Assembly (NCBI RefSeq): GCF_003363015.1
Contig: NZ_QRAP01000005.1
Coordinates: 62,001-126,000 of the forward strand
Direction: 5' to 3'
Length of the DNA stretch: 64,000 nt
DNA from: Enterobacillus tribolii
GTDB taxonomy: Bacteria; Pseudomonadota; Gammaproteobacteria; Enterobacterales; Enterobacteriaceae
Positions 63,253-64,000 of this stretch are shown one piece after another. The position numbers and the translations under genes were made by a program. Below the pieces are notes generated by a model. That model searched no databases, was not told the origin of the DNA, and saw only the letters and a program-made list of their open reading frames with translations. How positions within the stretch are numbered: position 1 is the first letter of the stretch; each line of letters begins with the position of its first letter.

Positions 63253-64000
63253 ATGAAACAAACAACCATTACCCACCTGCGTCAGCTCAAGCAGGAAAAG
63301 AAACGCTTCGCTTCGATTACAGCCTATGACGCCAGCTTCGCACAGTTGTTTGAAGAACAGGGCATGCGCGTCATGCTGGTTGGTGATTCGCTGGGTATGG
63401 CGCTCCAGGGCCATGACTCCACCCTTCCGGTAACCGTGGAAGATATCGCCTATCACACCCGCGCGGTGCGCAGGGGCGCGCCCCATTGCCTGCTGCTGGC
63501 CGACCTGCCTTTCATGGCCTACGCCACGCCGGAACAGGCGTGCGAAAACGCCGCCGTGCTGATGCGCGCCGGGGCCAACATGGTGAAGCTGGAAGGCGGA
63601 CGCTGGCTGGCAGAAACCGTGGAGAAGCTGACCAACCGCGCCGTGCCGGTATGCGGGCATTTGGGGCTGACGCCGCAGTCGGTGAATATCTTCGGCGGCT
63701 ACAAGGTGCAGGGGCGCGACGATAACGCCGCCGACGCCATGCTGGCCGACGCCATGGCGCTGGAAACCGCCGGGGCGCAGATGCTGGTGCTGGAGTGCGT
63801 ACCGACGTCGTTGGCGCAGAAAATCACCGGCGCGCTCGGTATTCCGGTCATCGGCATCGGCGCCGGCAACCTCACCGACGGCCAGGTCCTGGTGATGCAC
63901 GATGCGCTGGGCATTACCGGCGGCCATACGCCGAAATTCGCCAAGAATTTCCTGGCGCAGACGGGTGATATCCGCGCGGCGATCAGGCAGTATATCGCCG
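63253..64000 (+). CDS. panB: 3-methyl-2-oxobutanoate hydroxymethyltransferase PanB, 3' end outside window
   Basis: PanB adds a hydroxymethyl group from methylene-tetrahydrofolate to ketoisovalerate, the first committed step to pantothenate and CoA. 249 codons lie in the window; the family has about 264, so some 15 are cut off. AGGAGA precedes the ATG. Visible metal ligands are in [23 protein letters not shown] and KLEGG, and the catalytic glutamate region is LVLECVP. The 173-bp gap after folK should hold its promoter. panC probably follows. Confidence 0.97.
   Translation, partial: MKQTTITHLRQLKQEKKRFASITAYDASFAQLFEEQGMRVMLVGDSLGMALQGHDSTLPVTVEDIAYHTRAVRRGAPHCLLLADLPFMAYATPEQACENAAVLMRAGANMVKLEGGRWLAETVEKLTNRAVPVCGHLGLTPQSVNIFGGYKVQGRDDNAADAMLADAMALETAGAQMLVLECVPTSLAQKITGALGIPVIGIGAGNLTDGQVLVMHDALGITGGHTPKFAKNFLAQTGDIRAAIRQYIA

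Overview
The window is chromosomal DNA from a member of the Enterobacterales. Nearly every core gene reads as a close counterpart of an Escherichia coli gene, often in the same order, but protein divergence, gene insertions and joined synteny blocks show that it is not E. coli itself. A plant- or soil-associated genus of Pectobacteriaceae, Yersiniaceae or similar would fit; that is an inference and the genus cannot be fixed from what I see.

Layout. (1) 1-26 kb: tcdA (partial) and mltA; two initiator tRNA-fMet genes with a clear promoter and terminator; an AT-rich insert carrying a 57-residue membrane peptide gene and a Rob-like AraC regulator; amiC; argA behind a double ARG box; then one long minus-strand block (lgt, thyA, the prepilin-like ppdA, ppdB, ygdB, ppdC, then recC, ptrA, recB, recD) for recombinational repair, thymidylate and lipoprotein synthesis. 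It is followed by ygbE and the sulfate-activation operon cysDNC, with a 121-bp imperfect palindrome between cysC and ygbE. (2) 26.5-27.6 kb: iap aminopeptidase. (3) 27.6-41.6 kb: a compact 12-gene plus-strand exopolysaccharide cluster of the Wzx/Wzy type (initiating glycosyl-1-phosphate transferase, outer-membrane barrel, short export lipoprotein, chain-length ATPase, flippase, polymerase, three glycosyltransferases, a small membrane protein, a hydrolase-like protein, an acetyltransferase). Most junctions overlap or abut, so it looks like one translationally coupled operon. (4) 41.6-47.6 kb: fhuA-fhuC-fhuD-fhuB ferrichrome uptake operon with a Fur box. (5) 47.7-52.8 kb: a three-gene accessory island between fhuA and mrcB, where E. 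coli has none. It encodes a small beta-rich protein, a 1236-residue multidomain protein, and a protein joining a LecA-like (PA-IL) lectin domain to the same helical repeat found at the end of the large protein. I do not recognise this set as a described system and consider it the best novel candidate here. (6) 53-64 kb: mrcB, hrpB, then thpR, sfsA, dksA, gluQ, pcnB, folK and the start of panB, in E. coli order.

How it works together. The initiating transferase loads a sugar on undecaprenyl phosphate, three glycosyltransferases extend it, Wzx flips it, Wzy polymerises it, and the Wzc-like ATPase, short Wza-like lipoprotein and beta-barrel export the chain. No sugar-nucleotide synthesis genes are present, so the polymer is probably made from housekeeping sugar nucleotides. 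The lectin island may act on surface glycans, possibly this polymer; that is inference only.

Notable details: pcnB appears to keep the rare ATT start known from E. coli; the Wzc-like protein lacks the Walker A lysine and any C-terminal tyrosine cluster; the acetyltransferase and fhuB genes overlap tail to tail by 32 bp; PBP1b has an unusually long aspartate-rich cytoplasmic tail.
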